A program made the translations under genes and the position numbers. From Amoebophrya sp. A120 (Eukaryota; Sar; Dinophyceae; Syndiniales; Amoebophryaceae): DNA of 64,000 bases. This document shows, one piece after another, positions 21,701-32,348 of this stretch. The first letter of the stretch is position 1. Each line of letters opens with the position of its first letter. The DNA is taken from assembly GCA_905178155.1 (NCBI GenBank), contig CAJINV010000002.1, forward strand, positions 3,107,515-3,171,514. Reading direction: 5' to 3'. The notes under the pieces are model-generated. The model was not told where the DNA came from. It worked only from the letters and a program-made list of their open reading frames with translations, and did no database searches.

Positions 21701-24499
21701 ATATTTGTGCATTTGATACGTCTTTTTCCCGGACAAGAAGAGAAAACACTGGTCGTTTGTTAGTGGCGAGGTGAAAGCCGGGGGACAGCACACGAACATC
21801 GCGATGGCGGCGCACGAAATTTGGAGTGAAACCGTTGGGGTTTTTTACCAGTGGACTTGGAACCGATGTTTTACCAGTATAGGATTTTGGATTATATTTT
21901 GCTTACGTTCTTGATGAAGTAATATGAGTGATTGTGTTTGTACGCACAAGCATTTCCCTAACTTGTACCTCCGCATGACAAATTTACACCAAAATAAACG
22001 AATCCATTTATCAGAAACCAAGCCCTTCCTGTACGCGAACCACGAGCGCGACGGGACGAAATACCCCATCCGGCCGTACCTCTTCGTGGAAGCCACCCCA
22101 GAATTCTACGAGTACACGTGTCATGAGCTGAAAGAGGCGATTCCGAACCCACTGGAATCAACCGTCACGGTCAATTACGTGCGTTACGACGAGCCGAAAG
22201 AGGATACCAGGATGATCCACACGCAAGGGCATTATTTCAAGAACCACGACGATGGGGCGTGGTTGGATCTGGACTGGGACAGCGGGCGGTTGTCCAGTCG
22301 GAAGATGGGGGAGAAGAGCCATATCAGGAGGGACGTGGAATTACTGTTCAAACAGCAATATGCACTGCAAAAGTAACTCGTACTGCGTTGTACGAATTGC
22401 ATCACATCAAATTTTTTCAAGAACAAAAATGGAGCTTGTGATGCTATATCCGGTAGAGAGAAATCGATTTGTGATGCATGACGGCAATCAGTACGAGTGC
22501 GAAGATACTTTTGCAATGCATAAGCAACCCAGGAAACTGTGGTCGAGCCTATTCGGGCCGTTGTTAGAGAAATCAGAGGCGGAGTGTAATGCGGTTTTGG
22601 GGAAGGATTTACCAACAGATCCGCCGTTCGTCGTGCAAATGCAGGGGATCGACAAAGCAGCTACGGATGAAGATATTTTAGAGTTTTACCAGGATGGCGC
22701 GCCACACTGTATATGTTGTTTGTAGTTTTGGGGTGATGCGGAACATGCTATGCTGTATTGCAAAAATCTTGTCGCGGCTACTCTTTGGTGTAGCAGGTTT
22801 GGGCCACCAGCAGCCTCACGTGTACGTTCTTGTGTTCTGTGCGAAGTAGATCCAAGAATTTAAAAAATGGCAAAAATACTTTATCAACCAAACTCTCTCA
22901 GGCCAAATCCTGTCCGTGACGCAGATGCAGGAGCCCCGGCACAGTGCCCGAGTTGAATTCGTCGACCAACCATCGCTGCGGGTCGCGCTCCGCAAGCACA
23001 ACGAGTACCTGAAGAGAAGGAAAGTGAAAATTGAGCTGTGGCACGACGGCATGGGCAGTGGGCTGCCCGTCGCGAAACAAAGTTCGGTCACTGGCGGGTC
23101 GTCTGGCGGGAAGGATGCCGTGGTGCCCATGAAGGGGAGGTCACAGGTATAGAAATTATACTCGAGCATTTGTGTTGGAAGATATTTATACCCGCATGCG
23201 AATAGAAAGACAAGGCCCCTGTGAAGAAGCACGCAATAAGTAGGTCTTGCACCTTTTATTCCGAGTTCTGCTTGAGTATCATGCAGAAACGAAATGCTGT
23301 CCAAAACCCTATCAGGTCGAATACTCCGGTCCCTTGCCGAAATCCCCGCCCTACAAGTGCGTCTGCCGCAATCTCGACCGCACGGTGACCGATAACGACC
23401 TAGGGTACTTTTTCTGGGATCGGTATCCCACGAAAAAACTGTTTCACTGGGATGCTTTTGTAAGATCTGCATCACAAGTTTGTTACACATGACACAGAAA
23501 ATCTGCCATGCGCGCTTCCCAAGGGAAAACGTTCCTAAATGTCCAATGTCTTGCGGGTGTAGCAAGACAAATACTTCTGTGTTCCATTCTATACATCACA
23601 AGTTCACACTGAAACAGTTTTTTCTTGTGATAATCGGGAGTGCGAGCCCAAGGTGATCTCTATGGAAGCATGCGGAAAACACACGGGGATCGTGGAGTTC
23701 GGCACGGTGGAATTGTTAAAATCCGCTTTGAAGTGGAACGGAGTGGTTTTCAAGGGGCGGGAAATCTCGGTCTCCCTCTACGACCCGTCGGACGAAAACA
23801 GCCACGCAAATGGAGAGGAGGGCCAAGGTGGGAACAAGAGCAGCTCCGGCGGTAACCCGAGAACGAGTCACAAGTCTTCCATGTCTTCCCCCACAGAACA
23901 CGACTCGGAGACAAGAGAGGGCGGTGATTCGGGGGAAAAGAAATTCGGAAGAAGATCAGGGTTTTTGGGTCGAGGTGGTGATGGCGACGGGAAAGACCGA
24001 GGGGGGAAGAACAAAGGTACTTATAGAATACGATACATTGACTGTGAAATAAAAATGCAGCACATACGGTGTAGTTCTCATGCAAAATCTGCATCAGGAG
24101 ACAAAAACTCTGTCATGCGAATAACCGCAACTCATATCAACCCCCACCCTAGGTAACAAGTATGGGGACCGGGACCGCGACGGTTACTACCCGAAGCTCC
24201 CCGGCTCCACCTACGGTCGCGACAAAAACCCGAGGAAAGGCTCGGGAGAAAAAGACAGCACGGATCGGGACCGGGATATGGACAAGGTCTGGGAACGGGG
24301 AGTGAACCGCGCCGGCGATATTAACCGGGACAACAGTAGTAGTAATCCCCGGAAGGGAAACAATCGCGACAGGGAGAATGGTGGGATGTCGGCGAACAAT
24401 AGTAGAAATCGTGATCGGGGGGACGACGACAAAATCGCGATTAAACAGAATTTCAAGGACACGAAAGCAGACCATGACGACAATTGGCGGCGGGGATAG
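18702..24499 (+). CDS. PolyQ RNA-binding protein with two RRM domains
   Basis: Spliced length 3339 nt, 1112 residues, with six introner elements and seven GT-AG introns (19132-19290, 19827-19997, 21877-22014, 22709-22901, 23147-23315, 23460-23640, 24017-24152). The N-terminal 140 residues are Gln/Ala/Met/Tyr-rich, prion-like. The middle 500 residues (for example CDWWSVMESIEKNV, GGRIIIFDIPNHE) look folded but are not recognised. RRM 1 starts at PFVVQMQGIDKAATDEDI and contains HSARVEFVD (RNP1 position); RRM 2 starts YKCVCRNLDRTVTDNDL and contains HTGIVEFGTVE. The tail is Arg/Asp/Gly/Asn-rich. RRM followed by an Asp-Arg-rich tail recalls eIF4B, but the large middle region does not, so I only claim an RNA-binding role. 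Start ATG 18702 chosen as first ATG in frame. Confidence 0.8.
20237..20381. mobile_element. Introner element, family IE-10 (single copy)
   Basis: 145 bp, starts TATCCACAGTAAATTTCCCG and ends CGGGAAATTTGTATTGCATA, a long TIR. Direct repeat ATCGA at 20232-20236 and 20382-20386. Excision joins THIETHEH. Confidence 0.92.
20462..20611. mobile_element. Introner element, family IE-2
   Basis: 150 bp. Flanks TTAGA (20457-20461) and CTAGA (20612-20616) differ at one silent base (TTA or CTA, Leu). Excision joins ELLDVLTL. Confidence 0.88.
20742..21041. mobile_element. Introner element, family IE-5
   Basis: 300 bp, ends GGGACGTTTTTACATAGGATA. Direct repeat CCCGT at 20737-20741 and 21042-21046. Excision joins NQVPCFGV. 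Confidence 0.93.
21137..21397. mobile_element. Introner element, family IE-1
   Basis: 261 bp, starts TATCCAATGCAAAAATGTCT. Direct repeat CAAAA at 21132-21136 and 21398-21402; no GT-AG option. Excision joins YIKIPAGQ. Confidence 0.92.
21457..21718. mobile_element. Introner element, family IE-1 (inverted relative to 21137)
   Basis: 262 bp. Direct repeat CGTCT at 21452-21456 and 21719-21723. Only 54 bp of exon separate it from the 21137 element, whose interior it matches in reverse complement. Excision joins LYSVFFPD. Confidence 0.92.
22359..22522. mobile_element. Introner element, family IE-2
   Basis: 164 bp, starts TATGCACTGCAAAAG, ends TTTTGCAATGCATA. Direct repeat AGCAA at 22354-22358 and 22523-22527. 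Excision joins FKQQPRKL. Confidence 0.91.
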
Positions 24500-26312
24500 A
24501 AGTTCTACAGCTTGTTTGTGCTGTCAAATTTAAGTATCACCATGAGGCACGATAGGAAGATGACGGTGCACAATTCTTATGCACCACTCATGTTGACACT
24601 CACACTTGATGACACTAGGCCGCGAACTGTCTCAGTACTATCTGCTTTGTACCTACTTGCGAGAAAGAGCTTCTTCATTTGGAGAGAGGCTTGGTATCTT
24701 GAACATGAACATCTGGACGCATAATGGTACTAGGAGTCATCTCAAATAACGACGGCGACAATCTTAATCTATTCTGAAATCTTTGTACATGAAATAACAT
24801 CTTCTTCGACAGAAAAATTTAGGTTTTTCTGCAAGCGACAGCACAGATTTCGATTTCATATCAGTTACTGGCTAAATATGAAGAGCAAAGCAACAGACGA
24901 ATGAAACTTCTGAATACAACACCCTATGATTTTTACAACAACTACTCGCGGCTTATGTCAAAGCCAAGTCGTTTTCTTTATGTATGTCAAACCTGTACTA
25001 CCGTGCTCAAGGCAGCACTTTTTTACAGGTTGAAGGTTTAATTTCATCGGAATCATGAAAAAAATATGAGTCTTCACGTGCTTGCTTTTTTACTCCTCAC
25101 GAGTAAGAGTATCAGATGGATGAGGAATAAAAAAGGCAGGAAAGTAGACCTAGATCATCATCCACTACAAAAGAAAAGCAGGAAAGGAAAACTCATTTTT
25201 TCTAAATTTGTTTTTGCGATTTAGAAGCGGCGACGCTGTCGTTCGTGTAGTTTGAATGATGCACACATGTGGTTGCATTCCGTTATTTTCTAGCGTAGTA
25301 GTAGAGTGTTTGGACGTTTCGAGCAACGAAATCATTCTCATTTTTCGAAACAAAAGACTCTTTTGCTGAGCTTGTAGTGCGCATGTGACGATTCAACATC
25401 TTTCGTGAAAATCATCCTCTATTAACGATACTTTCTACATAGGCATAGCAGCCACAATTCACGCCGCGGCCAGCGCCTTTTGAGGTGCGACATTCACGCC
25501 ATGCGTTCAATCGTGTTAACACAGAAGTATGCTGGAAGTGTTCTTGATCTCTCCGCACTACTCTCGTCCCGTGATGCTTTGCGGCTACGGTCGTGCGAAG
25601 CGTGACGTCCCGTGCAAATAAACGTGAGCATCACGGGGCCTCTCGTGATGCTTTGCGGCCTTACAGGTTTAGCGAAGAAGCTTCAGAACAATAACCAAGT
25701 TCGGAACAAGGAGGCCTCGAAGCTCGTCCGGTCGTCCACTCTTTTTTGTCGTACGGAATTGCGACGGCTGTCGTGAAGACAGCGCCGCAAGTCCTTAGAA
25801 GTCGTGATTCGTTTTGCAATCTTCGTCCTCGCTGCAGCTTTTACACTCAGGAACGAGCCTCGTGAAGATGATAGCGGCAGCTCGTTCTTTTTCGAAAGCA
25901 AGGTGGGCTCTATCTAATATTGCCATAACCACAGTTGTCCAAAAAACTTGTCGAAAAGGTGATACGATAGCAAAGGCATCCGGCACATTGCCACAGGACC
26001 CTTCAACTTTGACTTTATTTCTTCCCCGTGGGAGCAGGTGTGTTTGTAGATGTGCAAGGCATGATATTAGACTTCACTAGAACTACTTCTTTTCCAGGTG
26101 AATCCTAGAAACAGTTCTGCCAACACGACAAGCGAGAACCCATTTCAGCAAAAGCAAAAGGTAGAAAGGAATTCAACAGGCCGAGGGAGAATGAAGATCG
26201 GAAGAGCGAAATAAAATGGTGAAGCAAGGCGCACTCTACTTATCCGATGTGGAAACGTACCCGCGCTAGAATTGTCATGCAATACAATAAATTGGAGAGG
26301 AACAAGGAAATA
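24500..26312. other. Intergenic stretch with one copy of a dispersed repeat
   Basis: About 1.8 kb. Nothing coding is convincing. It holds one copy (25387-25600) of a sequence repeated at 28599-28810, and two direct CGTGATGCTTTGCGGC units near 25570 and 25645. Confidence 0.55.
25387..25600 (+). repeat. Dispersed repeat, copy A
   Basis: Shares GACGATTC-ACATCTTTCGTGAA-ATCATC and the following pattern, including TGCGTTC-ATCGTG and a CT-rich stretch, with copy B at 28599-28810. Each copy lies 600-700 bp upstream of an ATG I call, so a shared promoter or an old duplication are both possible. Confidence 0.6.
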
Positions 26313-27980
26313 ATGGCCAAGACGAAGGTGAAGGCCAAAGCCAAGGCGGCCGCCAAACAAACAGCATGCAGGTCCTTCTGAAGACGGCCCTGGGCTGCTG
26401 GTGTTCCCGTTTATCTGGTAACCAAATGCGTGCGCGCGCGCGCGCAGAGCGCGCGCCGGCCCACGAAGCCGGCGCGCGCGCTCTGCGCGCTTGCGATATT
26501 GCTTAGCAAACGCAGCGCGAAGGCAGTTGCCGTTACCATATAGGGCAACCGCCGGGAGCCGTGAAGGTCAGGGAAATGGCCAGAAATGAAGCGGGAGAAG
26601 GGAAAAAAAGCGGACCAGATGGGAAAATGGCCAGGAGGGCAAAAATGTCGCAAAAACGGCAGAAACCAAGCGGGAGAAGGTGAAAAAAGAGCACTTTTGC
26701 GGTTTGGCCCACTTGATATCTGAAAAAGAGACGGACTATTTTTTGCTCCGCCCGGTGGCCAGCTGCGTTGGAGAAGCAGGCCCGCGACCTGTTCGGAAGC
26801 CTTGGGCCGCTTCGTAAATGGAAAAAGTTTGAAAAAAATGGCAAAAAATTGCTTCATAACGTGGGTGGGAGCAATCGTCGGATTTTGTCCAGATCACCCG
26901 GGCCACTTGGAAAATGGAAAAAGAGAAAAAAATGCGCAAAAGCGCAATCCCTCCGCAGGCTCCAAAATTGCCAGTCAGCTGCGGTCGGTGAAAATGTGCA
27001 GGTCGCCCGGGCCACTTGAAAACCAGAAAAAAGAGCGAAAATTAAAAAAAATCGAGAACCCTCGGCAGGCTCAGAAACTGGCCACCAAGGGCGGTCCGGC
27101 GGGCGCGCGCTTGCGCCGTACCATCGCGATTGGGAAAAAAAAACCGCATTAGAAGCGGGCGGGGGTATGTCACAAAATCCCCATTTGCCCTAGGTTGTGA
27201 GCAGAAATTCGGCATCTTCTCCGGGTCTGAAATGGCCGATTTTGGTGGCCCAGCCCGGGTTCTTTGGTTTGCGGTTTTCCACATACCTTCTTGGCCAGGA
27301 GGCCAGTTTGTCATGCAGGGGGCTAGAAAGGATGCCCCGCTGCGAAGGGGGATGGGGGGGGGCTTGCCCCCCCCGGCCACATACCTTCTGGGCCAGGAGG
27401 CCAGTTTGTCATGCAGGGGGCTAGAAAGGATGCCCCGCTGCGAAATAGCAAACCGGATTTCGCCTTCAATGCTTATCGCAGGAGCCTGCGGGCCGCCGCG
27501 GGCGACAGTAGTTGTCCGCGGCCCTTTAGGGCCGCGGGGAAGTGGTGGGGCCCGCGGCGGCCCGCAGGCTCCTGCGATAAGCTTTGAATGCGAATCCGGA
27601 AGCCTCCGATGACCCGGGATAGAAGTGGGATTCTAATTAAAAAGAAATGGCGGCGGCAGCCGTGCGGCGAAAGCGCGGCCCGCAGGGTCGCGCTTTCGCC
27701 GCGCGGCTGGTTAGGCTTTCGCGCTGGTTAGATTTTCGCGCACGCATTTGGTTACCAATATCGCCCTCCGGGCGCGACCTTCATAAAAGAAACAGCCAAG
27801 GAGTTTGGGGGGGACGGGAAAGTCGCGGCCACCATTGGAGGTCTTGCGACTGGCGGAGCGAAGACGCTAGAGTGGTTAGCGGACGGCACGGCTAGCGGGA
27901 TTTCTGGGGTGGGTGCGGCGGCGTCCAGCGGCGTTGCTCGCCTCCTCCCAGCAAGCGAAGTCGGTGTGGCGATGTTGTAG
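26313..27980 (+). CDS. Tentative small Ala/Gly-rich protein split by a 1.4-kb intron
   Basis: ATG 26313 (AATAATGGCC) opens MAKTKVKAKAKAAAKQTA and soon stops. The same string AAACAGC recurs at 27790-27796, and joining at that 7-bp repeat gives 78 residues ending LPASEVGVAML, stop TAG 27978-27980. The second exon reads KEFGGDGKVAATIGGLATGG and is amphipathic and Ala/Gly-rich. Family unknown. The intron is not GT-AG at the repeat. The call rests on frame continuity and the direct repeat only. Confidence 0.38.
27279..27444. repeat. 68-bp direct repeat
   Basis: Two copies (27279-27346, 27377-27444), one mismatch noted, separated by a G/C-tract spacer. Each includes CCAGTTTGTCATGCAGGG. Confidence 0.85.
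27471..27582. repeat. Large hairpin inside the foldback element
   Basis: Left arm 27471-27502 and right arm 27551-27582 are exact reverse complements over 32 bp. The 48-bp loop contains a second palindrome around CCGCGGCCCT-TAGGGCCGCGG. Confidence 0.85.
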
Positions 27981-29213
27981 CAGATTTGGCACGAGATCGA
28001 GAGCGATCTGCTATATTGCCATCGCAGCAGCGAAAGAAGGCTCGTTCCAGATGCTCATGAACTCTATTTTGTTAAGGCTTCTTGTTTTATTTCTACTGTG
28101 AATAAAGAAATAGATCGGCGTTCAGCTGCTCTCGGGCTGGAGGAGGGAGTAGCACGCAGCAGTCCGCTAAAGGGCACACTGCCAACATCATCAAAGAAAT
28201 AGAATGAAAAAGAGAGAGACCCTTTTGTTCATCACGTACGACAATGGCATAGCGCCGGGCGGCGGAGTGTTTTTTCAACCGTGGCGAGCCCGACCTGCTC
28301 GATAACGGAAAACCCAGCGCCAGTGGTCCTGCCCGCAAAAATGTTTATCAACAGGAGTTCGCAAATTTTGATTTATTTTTGATCATGAATTAATAATAAA
28401 TACCCATCCGGATCCCAACCCCTCCACCTCCTCCTGTTGTTCCGTACTAGTTCGTCTTCCTGTTCTTCCGTCTCTGCAAATAAGAAATACAACGAACCGA
28501 TTTTATCATGAATACGAGTAGTTGTGCCCGCAATAAGAAGAGTTCTGAATTTGCTTCAATGTATCTATAGGAGTCTGAAAGCACCAGCACATCTTCGCAC
28601 GTGACGATTCCACATCTTTCGTGAAGATCATCTGCTATCAAAGATACTACACGACAACACGCACAATTCATGCCACGACCAGGCTATTATTTGAAGTCAG
28701 TGGAGCCTCCACACCTTGCGTTCGATCGTGTCCGTGTGGTAAGTAGGGAGTGTTCTTTATCATTTCTCCCCCCACTATCATCGTTTCGTCATGATTCGTG
28801 GCTGTAGTCGTCTTCCTCGATTCGGCCGCCCTTTTGAGAGTCCTAGCTCGAAAGTCTTGCCGTGAACTGGTGGAGCGAAGCATCGACCAGCTAGCTGCTC
28901 GACACAGTATTATTAATTTTTGTGCAAAACACAACTGGAGCGATGCGGGACTACAACTTTGGATGTTGATAGGGCGCTCGGTCTCGGTCCCGGCCTTTGA
29001 TTTCTCGTTGATTTTGATTTCTCCTGCTTGTCTCCTGCCTCTGTTTCAGAATGGAAAAAGAAACCGTCAATTAGTAGTGTCTGCGACAAGCGGGAGCCTC
29101 TGTAGCTCTCCCAGGCAGGTCCTCTCTCGACCCTCAGGAGAAGATAGAGACACCTGTGAATAAGCCTCAAGTACAACAATCAACATCCTCCGCAATATTT
29201 AGACTAAACCAAG
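27981..29213. other. Intergenic stretch with dispersed repeat copy B
   Basis: About 1.2 kb with no convincing gene. Copy B of the dispersed repeat is at 28599-28810. The next gene starts at ATG 29214. Confidence 0.55.
28599..28810 (+). repeat. Dispersed repeat, copy B
   Basis: Diverged copy of 25387-25600, same orientation, aligning along most of its length by eye. Confidence 0.6.
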
Positions 29214-32200
29214 ATGTCAGGCGTAGAACCGGGCGTTCCGCCCGCGCAACTGAACTACTCCGCAAGCGCGCCAGTAATAAGGGAACCGCCACCAATATGC
29301 ATTGCAAAAGTATTGTACCGGTATAAATCGCATGAGACATTTCCTTAGGCTTAGCATGAGACATGAACAAATGTGTAATGAGGATTTGACTTGAGAAAGA
29401 AATTTGTAAGGCATGACAGCGATGATTACGAGTGCGATACTCTTGCAATGCATAACCAACCAACGCAGAATATTTCTTGCCCGTGAAGACATTGGAGCGT
29501 ATTATAGAACGGGTTGCTGTTATTTTGCCAGCATGACAAATCTCCTGATCACTGGCGCATGGGCACGCTTTTTTGCAATACAAATTTCATCGTCAACATG
29601 CACCGAATCCTATGAAATACAAACCGAGACAAAAACTAATATCTAAACCACAGCGAGGGTACCACTCGGTCGGTTTCCGAAGGACAGTGGGAAAACGAGT
29701 AGCCGCCTCGCAGACATCGAGAGACAAGCAAAAAAGTGCCCAGCACTATGACAGTGCACAACTCCCCCTCGTCCCCCTCATTTGTCATGCAAAACAGCAG
29801 ATCCACCCTACCTTACCCTTCTCCCTTAGGCACTGCTTGCATGACAAATTCCGGAAGCCGAAACAGCACTAGAGTCGGTTGCGAATTTGTCATGCAAAAG
29901 CTGCATTTTTGATGCCAGGACTTGTCTTGCTGTTCATGCAATACAAATCATGAGGGCGAGAGGGAGTTGCTAGGCACTTTCATAAGCACCAGGGAAATAC
30001 GACAAGGTCTCAACATGGGCGGATCCGGGAAAGAAAAGTAGAAATGTTGGTTTTTTGAAGTTTTGTCATGCATAATTCGCATTGAAGATGGAATTTGTGA
30101 TGCGTGGCCGCATGCTTTTCGACGTGTAACAAAATCTACTCCACCAGCCGGGACGCGTGGCATCAACGAGTCATGCAGCGGTTTTGGGTTCGCCTTCATG
30201 AAGGATTTATCCATTGCAAAAACATGGTGAACATTTCGGTTTTTTTGCCTTACAACTACAGGGGCTCTAGCATGATTAGCATTGCAAGAGGGAGCTGTCA
30301 TGCGCTATGCGCAACAACTACAGAAAGAGCGATTTGAATTTTGTTTTTGCAGTGCATAGATCTCCAGATGGAAGGGCGACGCAGAGGATATGGTGAAGAA
30401 AAGGGGATATCCTGTGCAAAAGTATCGTACTCGTATGAATGCAAGTCTTGCATTACAAATCTTTTTCTTAAGGTAAATCCGCATTACAGCTTTTATCTCT
30501 CATGCTAAGGAAATTTGCAATGCATTTATACGAGTACTACGATGCTTTTGCAGTTCATAGGGGACCGCAGCCCGGGCCGGGCCAGTATGAGAACAAGGAG
30601 GTACTATTTTTTCCATCTTCCATATGATTTTTGTCATGCACAATCTGCACTTTAATCGCGGTTTCTCATGCAGCATGTACATAATTACTGTATGTAGAAC
30701 GCAAAAAAACCATTAAAAAATCCAGTTCAACGTGAAGGGCGTAAATGCGGTGAAGCAGTCTTTGTCAGACATCAAGAGACCAGTCCTCGGCTACTTCCCA
30801 AAAGGCAAGAACCTCACATTCCTCGACAAGATAGGAAAGGGCGGTCCACCGGGACCACCACCATCGAAATACGGCGCTATTACGAAAAGCGCGGTATAGT
30901 TTGGGTGAGTTTTTTTGTCATGCGGCAACAGGTACATGAGACTTGCTTTGTGATGCAAAATGCCAGTACAAAATCCATGCTTAAGAAAATGAAACCCAAT
31001 CACAGGTTGCCCGAAACATGCTGGAGCCGCATCAACCCGCTTATCAAGTGCAAATATGTCTGTGTTTGAAAGAGTGCAACTTGTGATGCTGTGTTTGGAT
31101 TCTAAAAAAACCTGTGTTGCATGAGCAGCAAAAGGAGTCCAATTCTTGCTACGCGAAGAGGGCATTTTTCATGCGGGATAGGCATCAAGACGGCCGCAAA
31201 AAATCTGTGATGCTAGGGCGGACATCACGGAAATCATGCCTCATGCGAAACGTGCATGACAAGTTGCACCCTTCCAGACCTAGACATATTTGCATTGGAT
31301 ACCGCTCTGGCATGGACCAAGTCAAAGACGGAGTCGAGGAAAAAAGCGTCTGGTGGTTCGCTGGCACCAAATCACTACATATCAAATGCAAAAATGTCTT
31401 GGTCTGGAAGAATGCAAGTTTGTCATGCTTGTCTGGCATGACTCGAGAATCTGCGTTGCATAGGCACGAAAAAGCTCTCTTACCTGTCATGCAGAAACGC
31501 AGTGTGCCATGCGGAATACGTAAGACATGGCAGCCAAAAAATTTGTCATGCAAAGCTGCGTATTGCAGTGCGTCTATCATTCACTTTTAGCATTACAAGT
31601 TTCCAGACCCAGACATATTTGCAATCCATACTACACCATCAACTACAAAACGAAGGATTTGAAGATGCCAGCATGCTCTTTTCCGAAGGCGAAAGACACA
31701 AATTTTATCGACCAGACGGTAATACTAAAAATATGTTTCGCAAACAGATGGTTTTTGAGACTGCCCAAGATGGGGAGGATCATACTCATGACAAAAAAAT
31801 TTCCCAAAGCACCATGACGCATGACAAATTCGAAAAAAAAAAATCCCAAAGGTCCGCGCAAAGAATTGGCAGCCAGCACCTGGCAAGTACGATTTGATCA
31901 AGGTGGAGAAGTATTCCCGAGGTTTATCAAATTGAAAATAAACACGACATTGATGATGTTGATAAGTCTGTATTGCAATTTTCCCATTTGAAACGGTAAT
32001 ATCGGACTGGAATTCTTGCAACACAAATTTCACAATTTTGCAGAGTCATCCTTGTTGTGTTTTTCAATTTGATACATCGCAAAGTACTGCCAAGTCAACA
32101 ACGTGGGGAGGAGCTCTCTGAACGGTTTGTTCTAAGGTATCCTGTGCAAAAGTATCGTAGTACTCGTATTGCAATCATGCATTACAAATCTTTTTCCTGA

Positions 32201-32348
32201 GGTAAATCAGCATTACAGATTTTATTTCTCATGCTGAGGAAATTTGTAGGTTATTAACCCATATTTCTATACTTTACCAATAAGAATAATGCATTTATAC
32301 GAGTGCGATACTTTTGCAGTTCATATAAGGAGGAGGGGAGCGACGTAG
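29214..32348 (+). CDS. STPGR-repeat (sperm-tail PG-rich) protein
   Basis: Spliced 942 nt, 313 residues, after removing seven introner elements and six GT-AG introns (29499-29653, 30038-30147, 30601-30725, 30894-31005, 31719-31851, 31922-32045). STPGR motifs are visible: CPAPGKYDKV, PQPGPGQYENK, GPPGPPPSKYGA and QPAPGKYDLI. A segment reading SGFGFAFMK fits the spacer between such repeats. The family is linked to axonemes, outer dense fibres and cortical microtubules, so a flagellar or cytoskeletal role is likely. The 3' end is uncertain: without the last intron the frame stops at TGA 31933-31935; with it (acceptor GAG, 32045) the protein gains about 30 residues, runs across the 32138 element and ends at TAG 32346-32348. 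Confidence 0.78.
29296..29454. mobile_element. Introner element, family IE-2
   Basis: 159 bp, starts TATGCATTGCAAAAG, ends CTTGCAATGCATA. Direct repeat ACCAA at 29291-29295 and 29455-29459. Excision joins PPPTNAEY. Confidence 0.91.
29747..29984. mobile_element. Introner element, family IE-6
   Basis: 238 bp, starts TATGACAGTGCACAACTCCC, ends GGCACTTTCATA. Direct repeat AGCAC at 29742-29746 and 29985-29989. Excision restores the STPGR motif CPAPGKYD. Confidence 0.93.
30208..30358. mobile_element. Introner element, family IE-11 (single copy)
   Basis: 151 bp, starts TATCCATTGCAAAAACATGG, ends TTGTTTTTGCAGTGCATA. Flanks GGATT and GATCT match poorly. Removal of element plus 5 bp keeps the frame (AFMKISRW), which supports the boundaries. 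Confidence 0.7.
30408..30559. mobile_element. Introner element, family IE-2
   Basis: 152 bp, starts TATCCTGTGCAAAAGTATCG, ends TTTTGCAGTTCATA. Direct repeat GGGGA at 30403-30407 and 30560-30564. Excision restores KKRGPQPGPGQY, an STPGR motif. Confidence 0.94.
31042..31301. mobile_element. Introner element, family IE-1
   Basis: 260 bp, left TIR slightly altered (TATCAAGTGCAAATATGTCT). Direct repeat CCGCT at 31037-31041 and 31302-31306. Excision joins HQPALAWT. Confidence 0.91.
31380..31630. mobile_element. Introner element, family IE-1, subtype C
   Basis: 251 bp, same length as and near-identical reverse complement of the 12060 element. Direct repeat CTACA at 31375-31379 and 31631-31635. Excision joins NHYTINYK. 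Confidence 0.93.
32138..32325. mobile_element. Introner element, family IE-2, with internal AT-rich insertion
   Basis: 188 bp, typical IE-2 ends. Direct repeat TAAGG at 32133-32137 and 32326-32330. It carries about 40 extra AT-rich bases before GCATTTATACGAG. It lies in the uncertain 3' part of the STPGR gene, either last coding exon or 3' UTR. Confidence 0.88.

Larger units (their letters stand above)
26416..27757. mobile_element. GC-rich foldback element with 21-bp TIR
   Basis: Perfect 21-bp TIRs, TGGTAACCAAATGCGTGCGC plus G at 26416-26436 and its inverse at 27737-27757. Flanks TTATC and ATATC match at 4 of 5. Inside: a GC-only palindrome near 26438-26490, perfect 32-bp arms at 27471-27502 and 27551-27582 with an inner hairpin, another hairpin at 27664-27702, and a 68-bp direct repeat (27279-27346 and 27377-27444). 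No transposase seen. It carries TTTGTCATGC twice, like the introner elements. Confidence 0.7.

Noticed and set aside
22701-22860. Intron in the RRM gene with acceptor TAG at 22859
   Set aside because: It puts the next exon in the wrong phase. The acceptor CTCTCTCAG at 22901 restores phase and gives a better RRM (APHCQILSVTQMQ).
26430-26495. CRISPR-like or terminator hairpin in the GC palindrome
   Set aside because: No spaced repeats, and the region is part of a TIR-bounded element in eukaryotic DNA.
29499-29653. Introner element starting TATTATAGAACGGG at 29500
   Set aside because: No TIR partner or direct repeat at the right end; a GT-AG intron with acceptor CCACAG fits the frame.
30038-30358. 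One intron from 30038 to 30358 in the STPGR gene
   Set aside because: Phase does not match. A GT-AG intron 30038-30147, a 60-bp exon (GFGFAFMK) and an IE-11 element fit the frame and the protein family.
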